NCBI GenBank assembly: GCA_963580455.1
Contig: OY756971.1
Coordinates: 19,863,001-19,927,000, forward strand
Reading direction: 5' to 3'
Length of the DNA: 64,000 nt
Source: Euonymus europaeus
Lineage: Eukaryota; Streptophyta; Magnoliopsida; Celastrales; Celastraceae
Made by a program: the position numbers and the translations under genes. The stretch's first letter is position 1, and every line of letters starts with the position of its first letter. Shown here piece by piece: positions 1 through 11,604 of this stretch. Under the pieces are notes generated by a model that had not been told where the DNA came from, searched no databases, and was given only the letters and a program-made list of their open reading frames with translations.

Positions 1-188
1 AAAATGGAAACATAATAGCTGGCTTTTGGACCCACCTCTATTGAGACCTAGGGCTGACTTTGTCTACATATATTCCATTACCCCCTTTTTGCCTCTACGT
101 CGGTTTATGTTCCCATTCCTCTTGTTTGTGTAAAAATCAATAGATGAGGGGAGAGAGGGATCTAACAATTCTCAAATTAGCCACTAAC

Positions 189-3100
189 CTTTGAAATTCT
201 GGGCGTCAGCACCGATAAAGTTTAAAGCTCTAGTATTCATTGTACCAAACTTAACGTCTTTGCAAGAGTCGTATAACCCTTCACCGAAAGCATCAGTTAT
301 GTAAAAATCAATCCCATTGACGGTCAAATTGTTATTAACCTGAAACAAGGAAAAGATGCTTTTAAACTAAAATCTTTAGCATAATCACTAACATATTTGT
401 CTCCAAAAAGGTTAACCGAACCAAAAAAAGATGAAACCACCACTCGAAATAACACATATTGTCTGTTGTAATTCCACATTTTTGTCTATCAAGTCAGGAA
501 ATTCATCTGAACCTCAACAGAACAGAAGGGTATTTGAGAAGGATCTTGCCAAACCATGTTTTATTTTATGAGACATCTTGCATACCAAAAATATCACAGA
601 CCAGAAGCAATGTAAACTGGTTGCTGTAGGAATTTCAGTAAATTTGCACTAGTTGCTCTAGAATATTCTGTAATTTCAAAAAATTACTTCTTAAAAATTT
701 TAGAGGCCGACTCATATTTCAAATGAAAGAAAGAACCCTTTTTTTTAAGGAAAAAAAATTATTGACAGCACCAAGAGGGTGCACCCCAAAAGCAAGCCTG
801 AAAGGCTAGGAATGCAAAGCTTTAATACAATCAAAGAAGTTATGCAACCATAACTTTAGAAGTTATGTATCCTTCTCAAGTTGTATTTACTTTGAATGAA
901 ACAATGAAATAAAACAATTCTTTCTTCTATATGATGTGAGGGCTTCTTTTCAGCCTTTCAGGGTGCAGCACCATATAAGACCAAGGATAGTTCTCTTGAA
1001 ATACAACCTCAAATTATGGTCGAGAGCATTAACCTTAGAAACAGAAGTCACATTGATGAACAAACTCTGATTCGGAGAGCACGAAAGCTCACAAAACAAA
1101 TTCAAGAAGTTCCTCAAGCATGCTGGGCAGCCAACTAGAAAAGGAATTGCCTGCCAAAAAAACACTAAAATTAAACAAATATATCAAAAGAAATATACAG
1201 GGATTGGAGATTTGTGTGCATTAAAGCATATGTATGAACATAATTCGTATGGCAGTACAGAAAGTCGTTAAAAAAAATAGAAACGCGAAAACTCAAATTC
1301 CATGGGCTCTAAACTAAGAAGCGCTTGTGAATTCTATCCAATACTCAAATATTTTAATGTAATAAATAATAACTGATATATAAATCTTTTATCCCAAAAA
1401 AACAAAGAAACTTGTATATGATTACTATTCAAAAATCTGATATTTCATCCATGTTAGACTACAACATGAAGAGAGAATAAAGACATAATAATAAATGGAG
1501 GAAAATTCAGACAATAAAAAGCATAAAAAGGGCATGTTTCATTATGTGACATTAACAAGCTAAAACATCTAGCTCATACTGACAGAAACATTGAAGTTTC
1601 TACAAAATAGCATTTCGATTTCCCTCCATATTTATCTAGCTTCCCAAACTATACGGGACAAAAGTTTTGATGATGATGCATATCCAGCAACCTAACTACA
1701 AGGGAAATAATCTAGGCCTTTGAGTGAATGGAAAAGTAAAATAGCACAGCTAATCACCATATTATCCAAGCTGCCAGACATATTGGATGTCAAAAACAGC
1801 GCAGTACCATACAGGACAAGTTATTATAAAATATTTTCCCAAGACAAAAGTAATTAGGTGAGAAATTCAAAACTGTAAATTGATATCAATGCTTTACGCT
1901 GTACAAGTAGAAGAAACTTCGGTCTTACCTTAGTAAGGGAATTACCATTAATCGGGAGTCACAAAATATCAAATAATCCAAAAAAATCTCACCTGCTGGA
2001 CTTGTGACCGTAATGTGTTAAATTGAGCTTCTGTACAACAAACATTGCCAGTGATTGTTGGGCACAAACTTTGAATCTTAGATGAAAGTAAATCAACTGG
2101 CTGAGACAGACAAAAAAAATACAAAATTATGGAGGGCTAAAAACACGATGAAACTTCAAAGGATAACCCGGGCAGATATTCATCTATCCAACCACGAAAC
2201 AGGAAAAATAATAGCCTTATCTGAATAATGAACATAGTTTTCAATGATCAAATGAAGTCCATGGGGCGAGAATATAGTCATGACATATACCTTAAAGGAG
2301 GGGGAACCATACGGGCAGTTTAATACTTTTCCATCACTTCGAGCACTGCAAATTTCATGCATTGCACAATATCCTTCTTCATGCCTTACTCTAGTCAACA
2401 TTAAAACCAAGAAATTCCAACTTTAGTTTGGAAAGCTAATAAGCTAATACAGAATGAGGACGATTAAAGAATCAGACAATCAGCTGAATAAAAAAATTTC
2501 ATTTTTTGAACAAATAGTCAGAGAACATATGAGAAATTAAAGACGGCTATTGATGTAATCAGGCTTAAAGCAAAATTTAACAAGGAAAGAAACATGATTC
2601 TCAGGTTTTCATTCACTTCTACAAAGAGAAGAGAGGATAAACAAAAATGCACGGGGAAAAAAAATTGGTATTACTACAAAAAGCCTCACCTGGACACGGC
2701 TGTGCTCTTCTGTGCATGAACTGAAGATACAATAAATAAGAGCTGCACCCAAAAAAATAAGATAAATAAAAACCAGAATATCAGCAAGATTAAAGAGTAA
2801 TTATATTTCATTAATTCCTAAATCTGAAATTTATAAGGAAAAAACACTTAATTAAACAAACTGTCCCGTGTCAAATTGTAGTTCAGGTTCATGATAGCAT
2901 TCACTCAAACAAAAAAATAGGCAAAAAAAAGGAAGAGACAATGAAAGCTCTTGTCAGGCTATAGTTAAGAAACAGAGCAGTTAAAAACGCAAAGCATATG
3001 CAATTTATTCTCACTCTCTGGTTATATGAAATTAATTTAAACAAGATTCTAAGAAAAACAAAACAAGTAGAATGCAAAATTATTGGATTTCCTTAGCTTC

Positions 3101-3667
3101 AAACATTTTCTCAACGATCAAACAAGCAAATATGAAATACATGAAGAAAGAAATGAAGTTGGACACTTCATTTATCTCTCTCGTTCCTTCAGAATTATTT
3201 CAAATTTTAATTGTTGTTGATAATTCGGAAAATCACTTCATCATGTAAGAGTCCAACGGGTTCATCCGTTTTTCTAAAGAATCAAAAATGAACAACCATA
3301 AGCGGTTTCCTCTGTTTCCTAAAAAGCAAACAAACAACGACAACTCATAAACGGAAAAATAATGAACACTGAAGTGAAGGAGATGAAAAGAAAATACGTA
3401 ATGCATATCGCTTGCTCTCTCAAAATTATTTTAAATTTCATCGTAGCGCTACAATTAGAAAGTACCACATCTTCTTTACTCAATTTTCTCAGTTTTCTCA
3501 AGAACCAAACAACAAACAACCAAGAGTGTCTTCATAAAAAGAGAAATGAACCGAAACATAGACATTGGATCCAAAAAATAATAGTAGCCTAGCCTTGCCT
3601 GTAATGTCATAACAGACACAAGAAACCCTAAGCAAAGCCTCATTGTTTTCCGGAGGAGAGACTTCAT
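189..3667 (-). CDS. NPC1: NPC1-like intracellular sterol transporter, N-terminal part
   Basis: Six exons on the minus strand encode the first ~199 residues of a Niemann-Pick C1 protein, a multi-pass membrane protein that moves sterols out of the vacuole or late endosome. Exons: 3599-3667, 2690-2742, 2291-2390, 1993-2100, 1034-1150, 189-339; all phases agree and the gene continues beyond base 1. Residues 1-~35 form a hydrophobic signal peptide split between exons 1 and 2. The cysteine-rich sterol-binding N-domain follows, with [51 protein letters not shown] and [20 protein letters not shown], all close to plant NPC1. The start is the first in-frame ATG, downstream of a TATA box at 3744-3751. 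Intron 1 appears to use a GC donor. No exon could be found in bases 1-188. The family call is firm; which of the plant NPC1 paralogues this matches is not settled. Confidence 0.93.
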
Positions 3668-3743
3668 TCCCGGTGAGGAACTCGAGCTCGGCGTGTATTG
3701 TGTGAGATAGACGTTACCCGGTTATTGTGGGAGATCCTAGAAC

Positions 3744-3751
3744 TATTTATA
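3744..3751 (-). promoter_or_regulatory. TATA box of the NPC1-like gene
   Basis: On the minus strand this reads TATAAATA within CTATAAATAG, about 77 bases upstream of the NPC1 ATG. The position suits a short 5' UTR. This is a motif match only. Confidence 0.5.
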
Positions 3752-4074
3752 GCTACTGAGAGTCACTACTGAAGAGTCCTCGTGAGACCAGGATTCAGGA
3801 AAGTTCACACTATTCAAGGGGCTCTCCGCACTTCAAGCAGGGTTCGGGGGCCTGCAGTAGATTTCTACTGCAGATAATTAATTTTAAAAAAATATTAAAA
3901 AATAATAAATTTATTTTGATGTTTGATAGACGGTAAATTTTAATAGTGTATAATAAGCTGTCAAATAAATTATATAATATTTTTAATAGAGTGTAAGTTT
4001 TAATAGTGTATAAGTTTTTAATTTACTATTTGTGTATATAAAGTAGTTTAACAATGAAATAAAAGTTATTAAAT

Positions 4075-4157
4075 ATGAATTTTGTTGGAAATAGTTTTAC
4101 GCATTGAATTCGAATATGTAATTTTTTTCCGAAATCTATTTTGAGAGACAAGATGGG
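4075..4157 (+). repeat. Dispersed unclassified repeat, copy 1
   Basis: Contains the blocks TTTTGTTGGAAA, GTTTTACGCATTGAATTCGA and GAAATCTATTTTGAGAGACA. A shorter second copy lies at 4236-4285 (ATGCGTTGAATTCGAATATG). Related copies are at 5100-5220 (inverted) and 5757-5870. Spacing and block order are preserved, so this is a diverged transposon-like family, not chance AT-richness. Confidence 0.6.
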
Positions 4158-5099
4158 AAATGTGTGAAAGAGACAGAGCTAGTAAGGAAAAATAATTAAA
4201 TCTTTTGGTGTGCGTGTTAACATGAGTAGGTAGAATATGGATTTTGTTGGAAAAAACTTTATGCGTTGAATTCGAATATGTAATTTAAAATGATAAATAT
4301 GTGAGAGAATTGTGGGCAATAAGAGAAATTGAGGAAATTTTTTTTTATATGTGACTAATATTATTAATAATCAATGAAATTGAGCTTATAAGTTAGGTAG
4401 CGTATAAGTTAGCTTATAAGCTAATGTAGATTATAATCAATTTTTTTTAGAAGTATAGAAATTAAATTCATAGATAAATAATATCAATTCAAATAGGTGT
4501 TTGATCGAGTGCTATAAAATATTTCCGATTTGTATCAACCTTTCATTAACAAATCTAATTTTTTAAAAGAATATATATATTATAGCAATTTATACACTAA
4601 AAGATTTATATTTTTTTAAAATATTTTAAAAAAAATAATATAATACCTTAATTGATTTAATGCAGGTTGCAGGACCTCATTGCTCACCCGTTCGCTTCAG
4701 CCTTCAAGTCCAAGCATCCGCTCACTCGGGTACCCTACTGCCCTCGCTTTCGGTTATTTTGTCGTTTGTCATTTTTTGTTTCCTTATTTCGTGTCGTTTT
4801 AGCCTTCTATAGTCCAGTGCTGTCTAAGGGCATATTGGTATTTTCCTCGGAGAGAAAAGCGATTTTATTTTACGAATCCAAATGAAGAAAAAAAGAATGA
4901 GACAGCTAATTAGTAATTAATTATAGATAATGTGTGAAATTTAAAGTTTCATGGTAATTTCAATTTCCATATGTTGTACGACATAACAAAAATGTTATAG
5001 AATCCAATCTTTATTAGCTCAATTCATTTTAAGTCTACATGACATTTTATGTAGATGGGTCATGTTGGACTTTTTAAAAAATTAGTTAATAATATTAAT

Positions 5100-5220
5100 T
5101 TTGTCATAAACGAAACTTTAAAATATTTTGTCTCTCAAAATACATGTTAGATTTCAAAAAAAAAATATATTCGAACTCAGTGCGTAAAAATCTTTCTAAT
5201 AAGACTCATTATCTATTTTA
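5100..5220 (-). repeat. Dispersed unclassified repeat, inverted copy
   Basis: Read on the minus strand it carries the blocks of the 4075 copy in the same order: a diverged TTGTTGGAAA block, TTTTTACGCACTGAGTTCGA, GAAATCTAACATGTATTTTG and AGAGACAAAAT. The opposite orientation shows independent insertion or an inversion. Confidence 0.55.
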
Positions 5221-5475
5221 TTGCATTTTTCCAATTACATTGTTTTTAAAAACAATGTAACTCATATATATATAATATGTAAACTGTCTATTCAAGCTCA
5301 AATTTTATTACACTATGATAGTATAATATATATATATATTTTTTTTTGCATTTTTATTGAAATTACGTTGGGTACCCCAACCTGTTAGGGTATAGTAGTT
5401 AGGACCCTAGGGTTTAGCATTTGAAACATTTAAGATTTCGTAGCGATTTCATAGGGGTTTAGCAAATCTGAGCCT

Positions 5476-5668
5476 TTTAGGTTATAGCATGGACACGAGT
5501 CTATTAGGGTTTAGTGAATTCGTTCCCCTTGAGGTGTATAACATTTATTGTTTAGGTTACAACATGAAAATCTAATACACGAGCCCGTTAGAGTCTAACG
5601 AATCCGTTCTCCTTAGGGGTTGACATTTATTGTTTAGGTTATAGCATGGAAATTCGATTTACGAGCAG
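5476..5668 (+). repeat. Tandem repeat of about 80 bp, 2.4 copies
   Basis: Units begin at 5476, 5551 and 5633 with TTTAGGTTAYARCATG and end in ACATTTATTG. Unit lengths are 75 and 82 bases and the third is cut short. The flanking bases from 5380 are also rich in AGGGTTTAG. Confidence 0.65.
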
Positions 5669-5756
5669 TACCCATAAATAAACATCGAAACCTACGTAAC
5701 CTACATATTAGGAAAAAACAACGTGATTAAAAATAATTAATAATTATGAAATAAGC

Positions 5757-5870
5757 TTATTGATGATGGATCTTGTTGGATGGATATTTACTTGAGGATT
5801 ATGGATACATCATTTTTTTTAGAAATCTAATATGTATTTTAAGAGATAAAATGTTTTAAAATTTTATTTA
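5757..5870 (+). repeat. Dispersed unclassified repeat, copy 4
   Basis: Shows ATCTTGTTGGATGGATATTT, then AGAAATCTAATATGTATTTT and AAGAGATAAAATGTTTTAAA, matching the right half of the 5100-5220 copy read in reverse. The middle block is much diverged. Confidence 0.5.
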
Positions 5871-8800
5871 AGAAAAAAAAATAAAAAAATCTGCTGTAAG
5901 TTTTTCAAATGAAATATTTTATTTTAATTTTCATGTCATTTGCTTACAAAGCATAACATGTAGATTTGGGTTAATGTTGGGTTAAAAAAACTTGGGTTGT
6001 TTATCGTCACCCATGACACAAAGCACTTGTACTCTTTTATTGGGAATTTTCATTTTTTAATATTTTTGGTAAATTTAAATGGATAGGGAAGAAATTATCC
6101 AGATAAAGTAAATAATTATAGATAATGATGGGTTGGAGTTTTACTAGCGTCCAGTCCTACAAAAATATTGGACGTCGTACCTTTCATTGCAGTACATGAC
6201 ACGTAGACGTTGACTTGATTAATATCCATAAATTTTTTTCATTTTTTTTTCAAATTTTATTATAAAAAGGATATGACAAAAATGAGTATATAGAAATTTA
6301 GCTTATTACTCACGAAAATTTAACAGAGCGATGATTATAATTTTTTTTGTTAATGGATTACTGATGGAATTTTTATTTTATTTTTTTGGGACATATTATC
6401 TATGAAATTTAATTTTTATTTTCTTGCCAATAGATTGCAGGAGAAATTTAGTTTTTTTATTTCTTGCAGACATATTACTAATGAAATTTACACTTTTAAA
6501 TTTTTGCAAACGAAAAAATCCGTCAGTAATGACCAACAAATTTTTTTCCCATCTGTTTTAGATTATCACCAAGATTTTAACGACGAAATTTTCGATCGGT
6601 TATCAATATTATCGAAAAATTATTAGGATTACTAACAAAAAATTCCGTCGATAATTCACAAATTTCTTATAATGAAATAAACAGCGTCAAATTATTAATT
6701 GGGGCTAGACACATGTAATTTTTTATTGGTAAGAATTATAACATGTAATCTAATTATAGAGATGGTATTGCTTTTGTACTAGTATTTAAGGGGATTGTTT
6801 TATAGTTCAGACGGATAACGATGATAGGATTATAGTGGAGATTGATTATTGATGGTGATTAGTACATAAACTGCAATCATCATAAAATCCTGCTGAAAAG
6901 TTTTAACTCTTTTTTTTAAAACTTAATGCTGCAGAAATGTATTTATCTTATTTTTGTCATTCCACATGTTGAGGTGGGTCGATGGGATGGGGTTGGTAGT
7001 TAATGTGAATGCAAAGACATTCAATGCTAAGACAAAAATGCACTATCAACAAGAAAGTCAACTTTGGAGGTGAACGCTTGTCAATTCTTACACATTCGTC
7101 TCCTACAGTCCTACTGTGGACAGGTGTGAACTTAAATTTAGTGCCAACAGACAACCGGAGAATAGAAATTCAAATGACCAATCGTGACAAGTGAGTGTGG
7201 TAGAGTGACAGCACCCAAACAAACAAAATTAATTCTGGTTGAAAATCTCAAGTCCATACACACCGTCTCCTCGAATTTATCAAGTTTCCTGAATACATCG
7301 AGTTTTGCGATTTTGTTATTCTCAACTTTCTCACCCAATGATATTTATAAGATATTTGATTAATATTTAGAAGAAAATGAAACGAGATGAGACTGAAAAT
7401 CAAATTTTTTATTATTTGGTTGATTTTGAAATTATGAAATCTCAAACTCATCCATCACATCACTCTCATTATCCTTATAGAGATTAGTCAAAACTTATTA
7501 AAATATCATGATTGACTGATCTCGGCGAGAGAGAATGAGGTTTGATATTTAAAAAATTATATATGTGATGGATTTTTTTCCACCAATTAAGTGATGACAC
7601 ACTTCATATTCATGGACATTAATCACGCTTTTATTAAGAAAATCTCCACTTCCGCCTTGACCTCCTTAGAGTTGGGTTGAAACACTACCACTAGAAGCGT
7701 GATTAAGGCTGAAGCGTGTCATTCTTTGGTGTATGTGTACAAAATCCACCACAATATCTCTTATTAATAAATAATCACAATTAAAATGATAACATTCATA
7801 TTCACTCTTTATTTCACATCAAACATGATAATGATCATTTCGCACTCGAATCACCATGATACTCATTTGATTAACAACCAAATGTCTAGTTAAGCTTAAA
7901 AAAAAGACTGTTAATAAAATGGGGAAGGATTTGCCCTCATAAAAAGAGCATTGAATATTCTTTTTTAAAGACGATTTAGTCTGTAATAAATATGCATTTC
8001 GTCAGAGGGCAAGGAGGCAGGTGTACTGGTTAACCACACAGCGTAATCCATTCATAAATCATATTAATTCATATCACAATAATACAATATGCGTGCTTAA
8101 ATAATTGTTAGTTGAAAGTTGGAGAGATTGTAGTAAATTACGAGCTTCTAGAATAAAGTAAAAGAAGAAGACAAGACAAGAAAAGACCACTTGATGTCCG
8201 AGTAGTAGTTGGCGCCTTGGTGGTGGAGTTAAGATTACAGCGAGTGGGGATAATGATAGTAGGGGCCCACGATGAATTTGGGCAAGATATTCTATGTGGG
8301 TCCCAAGAAGACTTTTTGGGCCTTTTTTGGGGGGCCTTTTCTTTAGAAGTTTATTTCAGGCCCATTGAAGGTCATGATTATTGAGTTGCACTCATTTGAC
8401 GTAATCATAGCTATCGGCGCCAGGCCACGCCTCGATCATGCTGCCGCGTCATGCAGTCCGTACTAAAAGACAGATCGTTTGCTTTACACAAACAAACATG
8501 TATTTGAATTTAAAAAATAAAAATAGATTTTCCTCCAACGGATCTCTCTCGCTGTCAGATTCAGAAAGTTGTCAAGCGCTGCCAGTTGGATTTGTGTAAT
8601 CTGTGAGCCCAAATCCATATGTTGATTGTTGAGTTTAATCCGGACTCCGGAGGAGTACACTGGTCCTCTAGCCAGTGCCCTAAAATATTTTACAGTTTTT
8701 TTAAAAAAATTATAAAACCATATTATTCTGTATGTTAAATTTAAGGATATATATTTCATTTTGAGAATAAAAATTAAATTAAACAAGAAAAAATATGAAA

Positions 8801-9398
8801 ATTTTAAACGCTCGAATATAAACTCAAAATATTTAATTTTCAATCACAACGAATATAATTTTTGTTTGGAATAAAAATATTATTAAAATCATCATGCTAA
8901 ATATTTAGAATTTATAATTTTTTGGTCAGCGATCAGTATCATTAGACACTCATACAGTGTTTCAGGCCGGCTTACTACCACTATTATTATTATTATTATT
9001 CTTTTAAATTAACACTAATTTATTGGATGTTCAGATTTCAAAGTCTGCACAGTGGCAGTCTCTACTTTCTAGCGATCCAAGGAGTGGAATCTTGTGCTTT
9101 CGGTTGCATTTACATCCACATTATGTGTTACGATGAATAATATATAAATAATTATCTCATTAATTATATCATATAAATTATTAGGAAAGATTGAAGAGAT
9201 AAAGTGATCTACTTAAATATCAAATTTTCGAGATAAAAAAATTCGTAACATATAATTTATAATATAATATGTCATATTAAAATACACAGGATTCCGCGGT
9301 ACAATTGGTTGACCCTTTTATACTGGCGTGTCCTGTCTCTGTCCTGTTTGTGTTGTATTATTTTCAAAAAAAAACCTACTCGGCCAAACATATGTCAA

Positions 9399-9971
9399 TG
9401 AATTAATCCCAAATAATAATGAGAATTGACATCGAAATTTTTACGTGAATAACACTTCACAAGGAAAAATCACGAGATCATAGTCTAGTTGAAAAACTTC
9501 ATTTATTAAAATAATGGATGTAATAATCTTCCATAATAATCATCACTATAAAATACAAGAGTAAAATAATAGTTTGAAATCACTCACTATAAAATATAAA
9601 AGTAAAATAATAGTTTAAAATCACTTACTCACATTCCAAATACACCATGTGTATCACTCGCTCTCCTTTTCTCTCTCTCTACAGAGACACTACTCTCTAC
9701 GTAGACGGTAGAGACTACTTCTCTTGCTTTTTTTTTGTGGTGTTTTATTGCACTGTGTATCTCTTATTTATAAGAATTTCTCAATAGCCTTGCATTGCAT
9801 TGAATGCAAACATGAGACCAACCAACCCCACACCATCTAATTTTAACAAACACGGTATTGTGTTCATACCCATAAGAATACAAGCTAAAAACAAAGCTTT
9901 CTCATTAGATATTCCAATTCAATTAGCCTTTATTGCGGTGGTCCCTCGCATGAAATGTACCACGCCCAACA
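9399..9971 (-). repeat. 3' LTR of a Copia retrotransposon (putative boundaries)
   Basis: On the minus strand the element begins TGTTGGGCGTG directly after a purine-rich tract (minus AGGGGAAGA, about 9975-9983) and may end at TTAATTCA near 9399. It holds an LTR-type TATA motif CTTATAAATAAGAG at about 9764-9777, and a diverged direct duplication of a ~40-bp unit at 9542-9619. A polypurine tract, a TG start and a promoter are the expected LTR parts. No partner LTR was found, so the boundaries are inferred. Confidence 0.55.
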
Positions 9972-11145
9972 AATCTTCCCCTACGACTTCATATGGGGTG
10001 ACTCCAACAAGCCCACAATTTTTCTACGTAACAATAGTTTTTCTTTTTATAACGTCTTAGTCAGCATATCTTATCCATTATTATATATGCGAACTTTTTA
10101 TTTGTAAAAGTTTTTTTCTCGAGGATGTCTCGTATCCAATGATACCTAACATCAATATGTTTTGACCTCGAGTGAAATGTCTGATTCTTACACAGATGAA
10201 TAGTGTCTTGACTATCACAATAAATGACATACTTCTCTTACGCCGATCCTAACTCATGTAGGTACTTTTTCAACCACAACATTTCTTTACATGTTTCAGC
10301 AACTACAATATACTCAGCCTCTATGGTTGATAATGCTGCACAATTTTGTAGCCTAGACTATCATGACATTGCTCCCCCAATAAAAGTAATTAAGTACTCA
10401 AAAGTTGATTTTTTGAAATCAACGTCACCTGCCATGTCTTCATAAGTGAAACCTTGTAGCACAGTTTTGTTAGTGCCAAAACATAAACAAACCTTCAAAG
10501 TACCTATAAGGTACTTGAAAATCCATTTCAACTCCGTTCAATGTTCCTTTTCAGGATGGAAAGAAATTTACTTACCACACCGATTGCCTAAGCAATATTT
10601 GGCCTTATACATACCATGTCATACATTAAACCACCAACTGCAGATTGGTAGGAAAATTTCTTCAGTTCAACTTTTTCCTTTTCACCTTGAAGACTTTAGC
10701 TGGAGCTTAACTTGAAATGATTCGTTAGTGAAGATGATCCCAATTTTGCTTTGTTCATATGGAATCTCTCCAACACCTTTTCAATATAATGCTCATGAGA
10801 CAGCCAAGCTTTTACTTTGACGATCTCTACAAATTTTCATCCCAAGTATTTGTTTTGTTGGCCCCAAGTCTTTGATAGCAAAAGACTTACTAAGTTTATT
10901 TTTCAATTGATTAATCCTTTAAGTATCTTGCCAACGATCAACATGTTGTCAACATATAGCAAGAGAATAATAAAATTACTATCAGATAATTTCATAAAAT
11001 ACACACATGGTTAAAGGTGGTTCTTCCATATTTATGATTCATAACAAACAAGTCAAACCTTTTTGTACCAATCTCGTGGTGTTTGCTTCAGTCTATAAAG
11101 CACCTTTTCAACCGGTATACTAAGTGATCCTTACCTCTATTTTTG
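9972..11145 (-). mobile_element. 5'-truncated, decayed Ty1/Copia retrotransposon (RT and RNase H)
   Basis: Minus-strand translation gives pieces of a Copia polyprotein in the right order: an RT segment like LKQTPRDWYKKFD (~11060-11110); the RT catalytic block LLLYVDNMLIVG (~10930-10970) in which the usual YVDD is YVDN; KSFAIKDLGPTKQILGMKI; then RNase H with LSTIEAEYIVVAETCKEMLW, CDSQDTIHLCKNQTFHSRSK and HIDVRYHWIRDIL (~10130-10330); and a terminal DMLTKTL-like end near 10060. Stops and frameshifts interrupt it repeatedly. Gag, protease and integrase are missing, so it is dead and truncated at about 11145. Copia assignment follows from the domain order and the RNase H signature. Confidence 0.85.
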
Positions 11146-11228
11146 AACCATTATGAATGCCATAATTTTTGGAGAGAGAATGTCTTAAATGAGTTTGGAG
11201 AGATTGCAAAAAATGAGCAGGAGAAACA

Positions 11229-11596
11229 TAGGGGTGGAAGAAACCGGACCAACCCAAACTTCGAATCGAAATCCGAACCGTAAAATAGAGTTCGGTTCGG
11301 TTTTATGTTTATGAGAAGTTCGGTTTTCAATTCGGTTTATGAAAATTAATTTCGGTTTTTAAATCGAAAACCGGAGTTCATTTACATGTTTTATATTATA
11401 TATATAATATATATTAATTAGTTATTACTTATTTACTTATTAGGTAGGTAATGCATGGTATAAATACTCAAATCGGTTCGGTTCAGTTTTATTTGTTATT
11501 CGGTTCGGTTCGATTTGACATATTTGGGTATGTTCGATTTTCGATTTTTTTGGTTTCGGTCTCAAATCGAATCAAAAACCCAAACTTTCACCCCTA
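11229..11596. mobile_element. hAT-like MITE with TAGGGGTG termini
   Basis: Starts TAGGGGTGGAAG and ends CTTTCACCCCTA, giving short terminal inverted repeats. It is flanked by 8-bp near-identical target duplications, GAGAAACA (11221-11228) and AAGAAACA (11597-11604). The interior is made of CGGTTCGGTT-type motifs with no open frame. An 8-bp duplication and these termini fit hAT-type non-autonomous elements. Confidence 0.75.
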
Positions 11597-11604
11597 AAGA
11601 AACA

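Larger units (their letters stand above)
3760..9398. other. Repeat-rich intergenic region without a supported gene
   Basis: AT-rich DNA between the NPC1 promoter and the Copia element. It holds a dispersed unclassified repeat (near 4075, 4236, 5100 and 5757), an ~80-bp tandem repeat (5476-5668), short TA and TTA microsatellites (about 5325-5340 and 8982-9001) and a less AT-rich island at 8525-8690. Open frames here are short, lack recognisable domains and sit in low-complexity sequence. Confidence 0.6.

Noticed and set aside
1..188. Next NPC1 exon at the left edge
   Set aside because: No minus-strand frame continues the NPC1 sequence after the donor at 188-187. Treated as intron.
8484..8843. 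119-codon minus-strand frame
   Set aside because: Most of it is AT-rich low-complexity sequence and it has no recognised domain. Only the inner island is kept as a finding.
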